From the NCBI GenBank assembly GCA_002304785.1, contig DBMG01000143.1, positions 29,486 to 47,088 on the forward strand: DNA of 17,603 bases. Direction: 5' to 3'. Of this stretch, positions 7,748 to 14,369 are shown one piece after another. Each line of letters begins with the position of its first letter. Within the stretch, counting starts at the first letter, position 1. This DNA is from Candidatus Accumulibacter sp. UBA704 (GTDB taxonomy: Bacteria > Pseudomonadota > Gammaproteobacteria > Burkholderiales > Rhodocyclaceae). The notes under the pieces were generated by a model. It was not told where the DNA came from. It searched no databases and saw nothing but the letters and a program-made list of their open reading frames with translations. Made by a program: the position numbers and the translations under genes.

Positions 7748-8719
7748 TCAGGCGTAGACATCGCGGGTCAATTCGTCCGCAGCAGGATAAGAGGATGCCT
7801 CGGCGAAGGCGCGCGCGGCATGGATGCGCGTGGCAACCCTGTCACCGATGGCGGCGGCCTGTGACGGATTCAGCGCACCGTCAGCCAGGAGGCGATCGCG
7901 GCACCGGGCGATGGGGTCGCGCGCCAACCAGGCTGCCCGCTCGGCCGGGTCGACATAGGATTGGTCATCCGGCTCGAAATGGCCGCGGGTGCGGTAGGTC
8001 CAGGTTTCCAGCAGATAGGGCCGTCGGCTGGCGCGCACCTGCTCAGCGGCGACACGGGCGGCCGCCAGCACGGCGGCAACGTCATTGCCGTCCACCGTAT
8101 GCGCCGGGATTCCATACGACGACGCCCATTCCGAGACGTGCTCGCGGCTCATGGCCTCGCGGCGATGCACGAACGCCTGCCAGTGGTTGTTCTCGCACAC
8201 ATAGAGGATGGGCAGGTTCCACAGCGCGGCGAGGTTGAGCGATTCGTGGAAACTGCCCTCGCAGGCTGCGCCGTCGCCGAAGAAACAGGCGACGATTCCC
8301 GGCCGGCCGAGCATGCCCTGCGACAGCGCAACACCGGGAGCCATGGAGAGTTCGGCGCCGACGATGGTGGAAGTAAGCACGACCCCGAGTTCCTTTACCG
8401 AGATGTGCAGCGAACCGCTACGTCCCTTGCAGTAGCCGTCACGGCGCCCCATCACTTCGGCCAGCAGGCGACCGGGATCGGCGCCGCGCGCCAGCAGGTG
8501 TCCGGCACTGCGATGGTTGGTAAGGATCAGGTCGTCCGCCCCCAGGGCGTTGACCACGCCTACGGCGGCGGCTTCCTGACCGACCGACGTGCAGGTGCCG
8601 GGGATCGTGCCGGCGTCGCTGCCGGCGACGATCGCTTCTTCGTAGGCGCGGATGAGCAGCATCTGCTCGAGCAGTGGCCGCGCATCGATTTCGTGGGGAT
8701 TGGCGGGATGGGGGGTCAT
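7748..8719 (-). CDS. Thiamine-diphosphate 2-oxo acid/acetoin dehydrogenase E1 alpha subunit
   Basis: This 323-residue alpha subunit decarboxylates or cleaves its substrate on thiamine diphosphate together with the beta subunit. It has the conserved N-terminal LLIRAYEEAIVAG, SVGQEAAAVG and H69 in TNHRSAGHLLARG, and CKGRSGSLHI (97-106). The thiamine diphosphate/Mg motif is complete, from G148-D-G to N177-N178 (GDGAACEGSFHES to YVCENN). After ENN most relatives have a Y-x-(I/M)-S-T-P type loop, while here it reads HWQAFVHRREAM (179-190). That may signal an unusual substrate pocket or loop. The ATG at 8719 has AGGAGA seven bases upstream. It is the first gene of the leftward unit alpha, beta, cytochrome c. 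Acetoin dehydrogenase AcoA is one candidate identity, but this is not proved. Confidence 0.92.
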   Translation of the reverse strand: MTPHPANPHEIDARPLLEQMLLIRAYEEAIVAGSDAGTIPGTCTSVGQEAAAVGVVNALGADDLILTNHRSAGHLLARGADPGRLLAEVMGRRDGYCKGRSGSLHISVKELGVVLTSTIVGAELSMAPGVALSQGMLGRPGIVACFFGDGAACEGSFHESLNLAALWNLPILYVCENNHWQAFVHRREAMSREHVSEWASSYGIPAHTVDGNDVAAVLAAARVAAEQVRASRRPYLLETWTYRTRGHFEPDDQSYVDPAERAAWLARDPIARCRDRLLADGALNPSQAAAIGDRVATRIHAARAFAEASSYPAADELTRDVYA

Positions 8720-8749
8720 GGCGTCTCCTGTCGTTGATCAGTGGAGACG

Positions 8750-8777
8750 AGTCTAGTCCGCCCGAAAACCCTGACAA
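8750..8777 (-). promoter_or_regulatory. Candidate sigma70 promoter for the E1 alpha-beta-cytochrome operon
   Basis: Reading leftward, TTGTCA (8777-8772) and TAGACT (8755-8750) are separated by 16 bases. The matches to consensus are five of six and four of six. The predicted transcript would start near 8743, about 24 bases before the ATG at 8719. No GG-N10-GC sigma54 pattern, often found upstream of aco operons, was seen. Confidence 0.4.
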
Positions 8778-8910
8778 GATGGCCAACGGCCGCTTACGAA
8801 TCTTTTAAGAAACTGTGAATGAAGATTTAAGGAAAACGGCGAGCAAGCGATTTTCGTCGTTCGACGGGAGTGGCTATGCGGGCGAAAGGCAAGCCGACTT
8901 CTCACCTTCC

Positions 8911-8975
8911 GTCATTCCGGGCTTGACCCGGAATCCAGGGGTGCACCACTGGACTTCGGCGTCTGCCGGAATGAC
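8911..8975. repeat. REP-like palindromic intergenic repeat
   Basis: This lies in the 310-base gene-free stretch between the E1 alpha start and the ClsB-like stop (8720-9029). The outer arms GTCATTCCGG (8911-8920) and CCGGAATGAC (8966-8975) are perfect inverted copies. Inside sits a strong hairpin, ATTCCGGG-CTTGA-CCCGGAAT (8914-8934), then CCAG/CTGG arms around 8935-8952. The wording 'GTCATTCCGG...CCCGGAATCCAG' matches a palindromic element I recognise as scattered between genes in many proteobacterial genomes. It could end leftward transcription from the ClsB-like gene or stabilise mRNA. I saw no second copy in this window. Apart from this element and the promoter at 8750-8777, I see nothing in the stretch. 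Confidence 0.75.
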
Positions 8976-9029
8976 ATGGCTATCCTTTGTTTTCAACATA
9001 GCTGACTACCGGTCAAATCCGACAGGCTG

Positions 9030-10196
9030 CTATTGGACGAGCGGAGGCTTTTTCGGTGCCACCAGTTGCTGCGTAAAACGCAGCACGCTATAGCAGACTC
9101 GCATCAACAGCCGTTTGTGAAGAGGCGTGGAAAGCCACGCTTCAACGGTGATCCGGCTGGCATCGGTCTGGATCGCTGCCAGCAGGTCGTCGGCAAGCGC
9201 CTTGGCGAGCGCCGCATCCTCCGCGACGATATTGGCCTCGCGGGCAAGCTGGAGGCTGAACGGGTCCATATTAGACGAGCCCACCGTAACCCATCGACTG
9301 TCGATGACGGCGACCTTGGCATGGAGGATTGCGGGTTTATAGAGGTGAATTTCCACCCCCGCATCGATCAACTTGCCATAGAGATACTGCGAGGCGTGAT
9401 GCTGCAGGAAATACTCGATGCGGCCTTGCAGCAAGAGCATCACCAAGACGCCGCGACCGGCCGCATCGACCAGGGCTTGCAGCAACTTCTTGCCGGGCAG
9501 GAAGTAGGCATTGGCGATGATGATCCGCTCCTTCGCGTTCCTGATGGCCTCCAGATAGGCCGTCTCGATCTTATGACGATTGCGCAGGTTGTCGCGAAGG
9601 ACCAGTTCGGCGTTGGGGCTTGAGGAAGCAGGCGTTGAAGAAGCAGCGGGTTTCAGGAGCGCCACCCGACGCACATACCGGGATTTGAGCTGCGACCAGC
9701 TCACCAGCCACCAGAGATGCGACACGGCGTTCAGCACGTCGATGACCACGGAACCACGGATGGCAACGGCGAAGTCGTAACGTGGTTCCCGGTAGCCCGG
9801 TTCGAAATCGTGGTGGATGTTTATCCCGCCCACGAACGCAACTTGATGATCGATGACCGCCAGTTTCCGATGCAGGCGGCGAAGTCCCGTCCTGAGAAAA
9901 CGAAAGTTCAAGAAGCTCGGGCGGTAAATCAGCAACTTGACCCCTGCCTGCTTGAGCGCTTCGAGCTTGCTCCTGGGATACTCCTTCGATCCGAATCCAT
10001 CGATGATCAGATGGGTCGAAACCCCTCGCCGCGAAGCTTGCGCCAGAGCCGTCGCCACCATTTCTCCGGCGGCGTCGTCGAAGAAAATGTAGGTTTCCAG
10101 AAAAATTTCATGCTTGGCTTCGTTGATGGCGGCGATCAGTGCTGGAAAGAACTCCACGCCGCAGCGAAGCAACTGGATGTCTGTGTTACTGACCAT
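9030..10196 (-). CDS. clsB: Phospholipase D family protein, cardiolipin synthase ClsB-like
   Basis: This 388-residue protein belongs to the phospholipase D superfamily and most resembles the ClsB type of cardiolipin synthase, which forms cardiolipin or related phospholipids at the inner membrane. Two HKD catalytic motifs are intact: H109-R-K111 with D116 (HRKLAVID, then FVGGIN) and H292-A-K294 with D299 (HAKVAVID, then TVGSSN). The N-terminus has no membrane anchors, unlike ClsA, and the length is close to ClsB. LETYIFFDD near residue 33 is typical of the family. The ribosome binding site before 10196 is weak. It lies 138 bases after the split-barrel/GAF gene on the same strand, with a small hairpin between. 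A PLD-type nuclease is less likely because of the two-domain, ClsB-like layout. Confidence 0.88.
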   Translation of the reverse strand: MVSNTDIQLLRCGVEFFPALIAAINEAKHEIFLETYIFFDDAAGEMVATALAQASRRGVSTHLIIDGFGSKEYPRSKLEALKQAGVKLLIYRPSFLNFRFLRTGLRRLHRKLAVIDHQVAFVGGINIHHDFEPGYREPRYDFAVAIRGSVVIDVLNAVSHLWWLVSWSQLKSRYVRRVALLKPAASSTPASSSPNAELVLRDNLRNRHKIETAYLEAIRNAKERIIIANAYFLPGKKLLQALVDAAGRGVLVMLLLQGRIEYFLQHHASQYLYGKLIDAGVEIHLYKPAILHAKVAVIDSRWVTVGSSNMDPFSLQLAREANIVAEDAALAKALADDLLAAIQTDASRITVEAWLSTPLHKRLLMRVCYSVLRFTQQLVAPKKPPLVQ

Positions 10197-10267
10197 AGTG
10201 CTCTAGATTCCCGCATTGCTGCATCCATTCTCGCGGCACGCCGGGAGATTGATCAGATCTTCGAGCG

Positions 10268-10290
10268 ACCGCATTTCATCATAATGCGGT
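10268..10290. other. Hairpin in the spacer upstream of the ClsB-like gene
   Basis: ACCGCATT (10268-10275) and AATGCGGT (10283-10290) form a perfect eight-base stem with a seven-base loop. No T run follows on either strand, so it is not a standard intrinsic terminator. It could be an operator or an mRNA processing signal between the two leftward genes. Confidence 0.4.
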
Positions 10291-10334
10291 GGCGCCTCTG
10301 CAGCCAGTTCAGCGTAATGGCCGACGGCAGCGGA

Positions 10335-11672
10335 TCAGCCTTCGAGCAGTTGCAGCGGGCGGCTGACTGATAGCGAAAAACGTCCGCGCCCGGTCTTGGC
10401 CAGGCGGATGCCCGCGTCGCGCTCATCCAGGCGCCTTTGCAGCAGTACTAGGCGCGCTTCCAGGTTGTCGCTCACGCCCGGCAGACGGATGCGCGAGTCC
10501 ACACGCAGCCCCTTGTTGGTGAAGCTGGTGCGATGCCGCTCGACGAAATCGGTGAGCAGCGCCCACAGGATGGCGCCGGCCACGCCCTTGATCAGGTAGT
10601 CGTCATCCAGGAACACGCTGTCGGTGGCGCCAAAGTGGCGCACTGCCAGCGGTGATCCGGCCACGACCGGCGCGGCGTTTTCCGGAGACAGAGGCTCCTC
10701 GGCCAGCTCCTCGGCCTGTTGGTGATGCTGGATGGCCAGTCCCAGTTGGGCGGCGAAGGCCACCAGTGCATCCTCATCGTCATACCCGAAGTGCAGGTCG
10801 GCGACGCTCTCCACGTAGAGCACGCCAGTGAGACGGTCGAAGGCGGTGATGGGCACGGCCAGCTGACTGCGCGCATCCGGCAGGCCGGGTAACGGAATGG
10901 CGGTTTCCAGCGCGTCGGCATCACCATCAGCGGCGATGCTGTCGCGCACCGTGCGGCCGTAGGCATATTCACTGGTCATGAAACCGATGCGAATCGGCGT
11001 GCGCTCCCTGGCGCAAATACCGATCACACCCGCTCCCACCGGGATTTCCGATCCGATTCCGGATTCGGGATACCCCCGGCTAGCCAGCGTATAAAGCCGC
11101 CCGCGTCCGTCGTCATGCATCAACAGCATGACGTGGCCGATGCCGAATTCATCGTCCAGACAGTCGAGCGCCGTTTCGAGCAGGCACTCCAGCGTTCCGC
11201 AACCGGCCAGGCGCTGCGTAGCCCGGCGCAGGGCGGTCAGGTAATTGACCGGAGGCGGGGGTGGCGGCACCGTCGGCCCCGGCACCTGCTCGATGCCGAG
11301 AATACGATAAACATCCGATCCCAGCAGGCGAAACACGTCGCTCATCCCCGTATGGGAGGCGATGCCGGCCAGTTTGGCCTTCATCTGTTCGAACAGCGGT
11401 CCCGCAGTCTCGGTACGCAAATAACGCAGCGTCAGCCGATACTGGGCGCCGGACAGGTGGCTGGTCAGCAGCAGGCGCACCGGCGAGCCGGCGAGAACGT
11501 TCTGCCGCGTCCGGTTGAAAAACTGGTACGACAGGGCGACGTGCTCGTTGTCGATGAACTGCACCTGCGACAGGTACGCCAGGTTGGGCATGCCTTCCGC
11601 ATCGCAGGTGGCAATGTGTCCGGGAATGATGCCTTCCAGGCACTCGCGGATGGTTTCGATGCGCACGCTCAT
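10335..11672 (-). CDS. Pyridoxamine-phosphate-oxidase-like split barrel fused to GAF and probable winged helix
   Basis: This is a 445-residue cytoplasmic protein with three parts. Residues 1-125 form a flavin-binding split-barrel of the pyridoxamine 5'-phosphate oxidase type (IATCDAEGMPNLAYLSQVQFID, ALSYQFFNRTRQNV). A proline linker follows (131-141). Residues 145-317 form a GAF domain (LLETALDCL, SEIPVGAGVIGICARERTPIRI, SQLAVPITAFDRLTGVLYVES). Residues 345-440 look like a winged helix (YLIKGVAGAILWALL, DNLEARLVLLQRRLDE, LAKTGRGRFSLSV). The start at 11672 overlaps the upstream stop as ATGA, so the two genes are translationally coupled. The layout suggests a sensor using flavin or a small ligand, with possible DNA binding, not a vitamin B6 enzyme. 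The function is not known, and the winged-helix call is from pattern only. Confidence 0.82.
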   Translation of the reverse strand: MSVRIETIRECLEGIIPGHIATCDAEGMPNLAYLSQVQFIDNEHVALSYQFFNRTRQNVLAGSPVRLLLTSHLSGAQYRLTLRYLRTETAGPLFEQMKAKLAGIASHTGMSDVFRLLGSDVYRILGIEQVPGPTVPPPPPPVNYLTALRRATQRLAGCGTLECLLETALDCLDDEFGIGHVMLLMHDDGRGRLYTLASRGYPESGIGSEIPVGAGVIGICARERTPIRIGFMTSEYAYGRTVRDSIAADGDADALETAIPLPGLPDARSQLAVPITAFDRLTGVLYVESVADLHFGYDDEDALVAFAAQLGLAIQHHQQAEELAEEPLSPENAAPVVAGSPLAVRHFGATDSVFLDDDYLIKGVAGAILWALLTDFVERHRTSFTNKGLRVDSRIRLPGVSDNLEARLVLLQRRLDERDAGIRLAKTGRGRFSLSVSRPLQLLEG

Positions 11673-12145
11673 CGGGCAGCGCCCAGCGGTTCGCCGGCCT
11701 TGGGGCCGGGTGTCTGGGAGAAAGCGGCACAGGGCGAATAGACCACCGTCGCCAGATCCTCCGCGGCACAGGCGAACAGGGTGCGCACCACCTCTTCGGG
11801 CAAACCCAGGGGCAGGACTTCCGTGACAAAATCGGCGACGTGCGCCTCGACGATGGAAAAATCCGCCGGATCGAAAGGCTGAACCTGCGCGTCCACACCC
11901 TTCAATTGCACGGTGCGGTTGCTGCTGGGCAGGCTGAAAACATTGGCTACCTTGCCGCTGCGGCGGATATTCTCCAGGAGCTCCGCCGACTGCGAGCGCT
12001 TGACGAATACGCCCACCCGCCTGCCACCATCGAGCACCTTGCAGCCCATCCCACGGCTCATGCTGGCCAGGCGATCCGGCCCGCAGGCCGCCAGGCTGAT
12101 GCTTACGCCGGCCTGGATGAAGGCAATGTTGTCGCTGTCGAGCAT
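11669..12145 (-). CDS. Pyridoxamine 5'-phosphate oxidase-like flavin split-barrel protein
   Basis: This is a 158-residue single-domain protein of the PNPOx-like split-barrel superfamily. The start MLDSDNIAFIQAGVSISLAAC and the strand GRRVGVFVKRSQSAELLENIRRSGKVANVFSLP are typical of small flavin-binding members that act as oxidoreductases or ligand sensors. It ends in ATGA overlap with the larger split-barrel/GAF gene, so equal amounts of the two proteins are probably made, and they may form a heteromer (inference). The start at 12145 has only a weak ribosome binding site. It begins 73 bases after the enoyl-CoA hydratase-family gene on the same strand. Substrate and cofactor are not visible. 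A role in B6 synthesis is unlikely because the pyridoxal-binding C-terminal PNPOx region is absent. Confidence 0.8.
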   Translation of the reverse strand: MLDSDNIAFIQAGVSISLAACGPDRLASMSRGMGCKVLDGGRRVGVFVKRSQSAELLENIRRSGKVANVFSLPSSNRTVQLKGVDAQVQPFDPADFSIVEAHVADFVTEVLPLGLPEEVVRTLFACAAEDLATVVYSPCAAFSQTPGPKAGEPLGAAR

Positions 12146-12218
12146 TGAGTTTCAAGGAAGTGGGCAGGGCAATGGCCACTTCGACAGCAAGTCTCTGCGA
12201 AAAGTGCCTTCTACCGGA

Positions 12219-13007
12219 TCACCCGCCAAATTGCGGCTTGCGTTTCTCCACGAACGCGCGCACCCCTTCGAGTCCATCCGGCGAACGGCTCAGTTCAACA
12301 ATCTGCCGGGTTTCGCGTTCCATGTGCGATTCCAGCGAGTCGTTCAGCGACAGCGCCATCAGCTTCTTCACTCCGCCATAGGCCCGCGTCGGGCCGTTAG
12401 CCAGCTGGTTGGCCAGCACGTCGACTTCCGCCGCGAGGTCGGCTTGCGGCACCACGCGATTCACCAGCCCCCATTCGAGCGCTTCCTGCGCGGTCAGCGA
12501 GCGATTGGTCAGGAAGAGCTCCATGGCCCGGCGCCGTCCGATCAGGCGCGGCAGATAATACGTCGCGCTGCCGTCGGGCGTCAGGCCGATCTGCGTATAG
12601 GCGCTGGTAAACACGGCATTGTCGGCAGCGATCGCCAGGTCGCAGGCAGCGGCCAGTCCCAGCCCGGCACCGGCGGTGACGCCGTTGATCGCCGCGATCA
12701 CCGGCACTTCCATCCAGGCCAGCCGCGCGACTGCCATGTGCATGAATCCCGTCACTTCCTTGAGCAGCAGATCGACGGTCTCCGGATCCCTGGCGAAGGA
12801 AGCCACATCGCCCCCGGCGCAGAACGCCTTGCTGCCGGAGCCGGTGATCACCACGGCACGCACCGAGCGGTCCGAGCCGCAACGGTTGACGATGTCGCAA
12901 AGCTCCTTCATGCACTCCAGGTCCAGCGAGTTGTAGGACTTCGCCCGGTTGATCGTGATGCGGGCGACGTGATTCTCCAGTCGGTACTCAAAATTGTCGT
13001 AGTTCAT
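12219..13007 (-). CDS. Enoyl-CoA hydratase/isomerase family protein, PaaG-like
   Basis: This 262-residue crotonase-fold protein acts on acyl-CoA thioesters. The oxyanion-hole segments are present (AFCAGGDVASF at 61-71, INGVTAGAGLGLAAACDLAIA at 107-127). The two glutamates of true hydratases are missing: the first position is glycine within GAGLGLA, the second tyrosine within FTSAYTQIG. Instead D145 in GLTPDGSATYYLPRL lines up with the catalytic aspartate of PaaG-type isomerases. Isomerase activity is therefore more likely than hydration (inference from motif alignment). I chose the ATG at 13007 because AGAGAG lies upstream and family members start near this point; an ATG at 13049 is in frame but adds an unlike leader. 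It is the first gene of the leftward run to the split-barrel pair. No other phenylacetate genes are present. Confidence 0.9.
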   Translation of the reverse strand: MNYDNFEYRLENHVARITINRAKSYNSLDLECMKELCDIVNRCGSDRSVRAVVITGSGSKAFCAGGDVASFARDPETVDLLLKEVTGFMHMAVARLAWMEVPVIAAINGVTAGAGLGLAAACDLAIAADNAVFTSAYTQIGLTPDGSATYYLPRLIGRRRAMELFLTNRSLTAQEALEWGLVNRVVPQADLAAEVDVLANQLANGPTRAYGGVKKLMALSLNDSLESHMERETRQIVELSRSPDGLEGVRAFVEKRKPQFGG

Positions 13008-13123
13008 CGGGTTTCTCTCTGAAAGATTTTTGTACGGTTCTGCCATCAATGGGCGAATACTACCCCCTTCTCATGGGCCGATGGACGCAGCTCATGTCAA
13101 GCCGGGTCAGGCCAGCCGGCGGA

Positions 13124-13972
13124 TCAAATGCATTGGGAGAGCCGGGAAACAAGCACAGATTCGCCATCGAGCAAATCCGGGAAGGTCATATCGGAGAACA
13201 CCGCGAATTCCCGACAGCGTTGCGAACCGATGACATCATCAGTACTGGCTGTCTTTGCCGGGTGGCACATCAGGAGATCACCGTCCCGGGCTTCCTTGAA
13301 CCAGGCTGCCAGGTATTCCCGGTAAAGCTCGCGATCCGCCCGGAAATCGTACACGCCGAGCAATCGGCGGTTCATTCGAATGCCGTTTCTTTGCGCCAAC
13401 CGTTGCATAGCACCTGCCCCCAGAGCAGCGATGATGCGCGCCTTCAGCCGGCAGGAAGCAGGAACGGGACAAGGGCTGGTCGAACGCAGCCACGGGGAGC
13501 GCCCGGGATAGCGCCGGTTGATGACGTCGACCAGACCATCCCGGATGACGGGCAGCTGATGCACGTGCTGATGACCGTCGATGAAATCCGGCGCGCATCC
13601 GAAAGCTTGTTCAAAAGCATCAAGCTGAGTCTCGATCCCGGCCACAAGCGCGGCTTTTTGCAGCCGTCGCAGGTAGCACTCGACGATCAGTCGCCGCAGC
13701 GGTCTCTGCTGCGGGTTGTCACCGATGGGCTCGGAGAAGTTAAGATGCAGCCCTATATCGACAGGAAGCGACTTCAGGGCCTTGGCATTGGCCATCAGCG
13801 TCGGGCCTTGGCCGAGGCAGCTGACAGCGCTGAGGCGCCCCATTCCCGATAGCTCCAGGATTCCGTCGTCGATGCCGTGATTCATGCCGAAATCGTCGGC
13901 GCAAATGGCGATCCTTTTGATCCGAGGCCCTTCGGTCGTGGCAGCAAGCGGTTTTTGACAGGTAATGTGCAT
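13124..13972 (-). CDS. YdjC/ChbG family deacetylase, NaxD/LgmC-like candidate
   Basis: This 282-residue carbohydrate deacetylase belongs to the YdjC family. The metal and catalytic motifs are complete: A25-D26-D27-FGMN, GLHLNFSEP with H76, DGHQHVH (132-138) and the late CHPAK with H237. Relatives remove the acetyl group from N-acetyl sugars: ChbG acts on chitobiose, HpnK in hopanoid synthesis, and NaxD on undecaprenyl-phosphate-N-acetylgalactosamine for lipid A decoration. Its neighbours are a GtrA flippase candidate, an ArnT-like transferase and a polyprenyl-phosphate glycosyltransferase, which favours the NaxD-type role (inference). No start codon exists between the ATG at 13972 and the ADDFG motif. 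That ATG shares CATG with the opposite-strand gtrA-like start. Its ribosome binding site is poor, so it may be made at low level. Confidence 0.9.
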   Translation of the reverse strand: MHITCQKPLAATTEGPRIKRIAICADDFGMNHGIDDGILELSGMGRLSAVSCLGQGPTLMANAKALKSLPVDIGLHLNFSEPIGDNPQQRPLRRLIVECYLRRLQKAALVAGIETQLDAFEQAFGCAPDFIDGHQHVHQLPVIRDGLVDVINRRYPGRSPWLRSTSPCPVPASCRLKARIIAALGAGAMQRLAQRNGIRMNRRLLGVYDFRADRELYREYLAAWFKEARDGDLLMCHPAKTASTDDVIGSQRCREFAVFSDMTFPDLLDGESVLVSRLSQCI

Positions 13973-14369
13973 GAAGAAAATGATCAAGGAGGTTGGCTGG
14001 TTTATCGCCGTTGGTTGCGCGGCAGCGGCTACGCACTGGATAGTCGCCGTGACCTGCGTCGACCGGGTCGGAGTCTCACCGCTCGTCGCCAACGTGCTGG
14101 GGTGGCTGGTGGCTTTCTCCGTCTCTTTCTGGGGCCATTACCGGCTGACATTCCGTCACCAGAGGAAAGAGCTTGCTACGGCTTTCAAGCGCTTCTTCCT
14201 CGTTTCGGCAGGGGGCTTCCTGATTAACGAACTCTCCTACGCCCTCCTCCTGAAGGCCACATCGGTTCCTTACGATCTTCTCCTTGCAGCGATTCTTGTG
14301 GCCATCGCCTTTCTTACTTTCGTGATCAGCCGGCTGTGGGCGTTCCGTCACAAAGAGGCAGCGTGTTGA
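13971..14369 (+). CDS. GtrA family membrane protein (candidate polyprenyl-phosphate-sugar flippase)
   Basis: This is a 132-residue inner-membrane protein with four predicted helices (about 8-28, 33-52, 72-92 and 98-118), the usual GtrA size and layout. Typical wording is GWFIAVGCAAAATHWIV, ANVLGWLVAFSVSFWGHYRLTF and the final FVISRLWAFRH. GtrA proteins are thought to move undecaprenyl-phosphate sugars across the inner membrane. It lies between a deacetylase and an ArnT-like transferase, as expected for a pathway whose sugar must reach the periplasm. It is the only rightward gene of the group. Its start overlaps the ydjC-like start at CATG (13970-13973), and its 3' end overlaps the ArnT-like 3' end by 44 bases. 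An ATG at 13965 is also in frame; 13971 has AGG at better spacing. Any promoter must lie inside the ydjC-like gene. Confidence 0.88.
   Translation: MKKMIKEVGWFIAVGCAAAATHWIVAVTCVDRVGVSPLVANVLGWLVAFSVSFWGHYRLTFRHQRKELATAFKRFFLVSAGGFLINELSYALLLKATSVPYDLLLAAILVAIAFLTFVISRLWAFRHKEAAC

Noticed and set aside
6814..8238. Rightward open frame of 474 codons
   Set aside because: It is antisense to both E1 subunit genes, which have clear motifs and ribosome binding sites. The composition is that of a GC-rich shadow frame.
8720..8815. Sigma54 promoter upstream of the E1 operon, as in aco operons
   Set aside because: No GG-N10-GC pattern with TGGCAC/TTGCA likeness was found, and a sigma70-like pair fits better.
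10335..12179. Reading the split-barrel/GAF gene as a 614-residue protein starting at 12179
   Set aside because: The first 169 residues are out-of-frame translation of the upstream PNPOx-like gene. The ATGA start at 11672 begins exactly at the split-barrel fold.
13124..14092. Longer deacetylase starting at 14092
   Set aside because: The extra 40 residues are antisense to the GtrA-like coding region, unlike YdjC N-termini, and carry no ribosome binding site.
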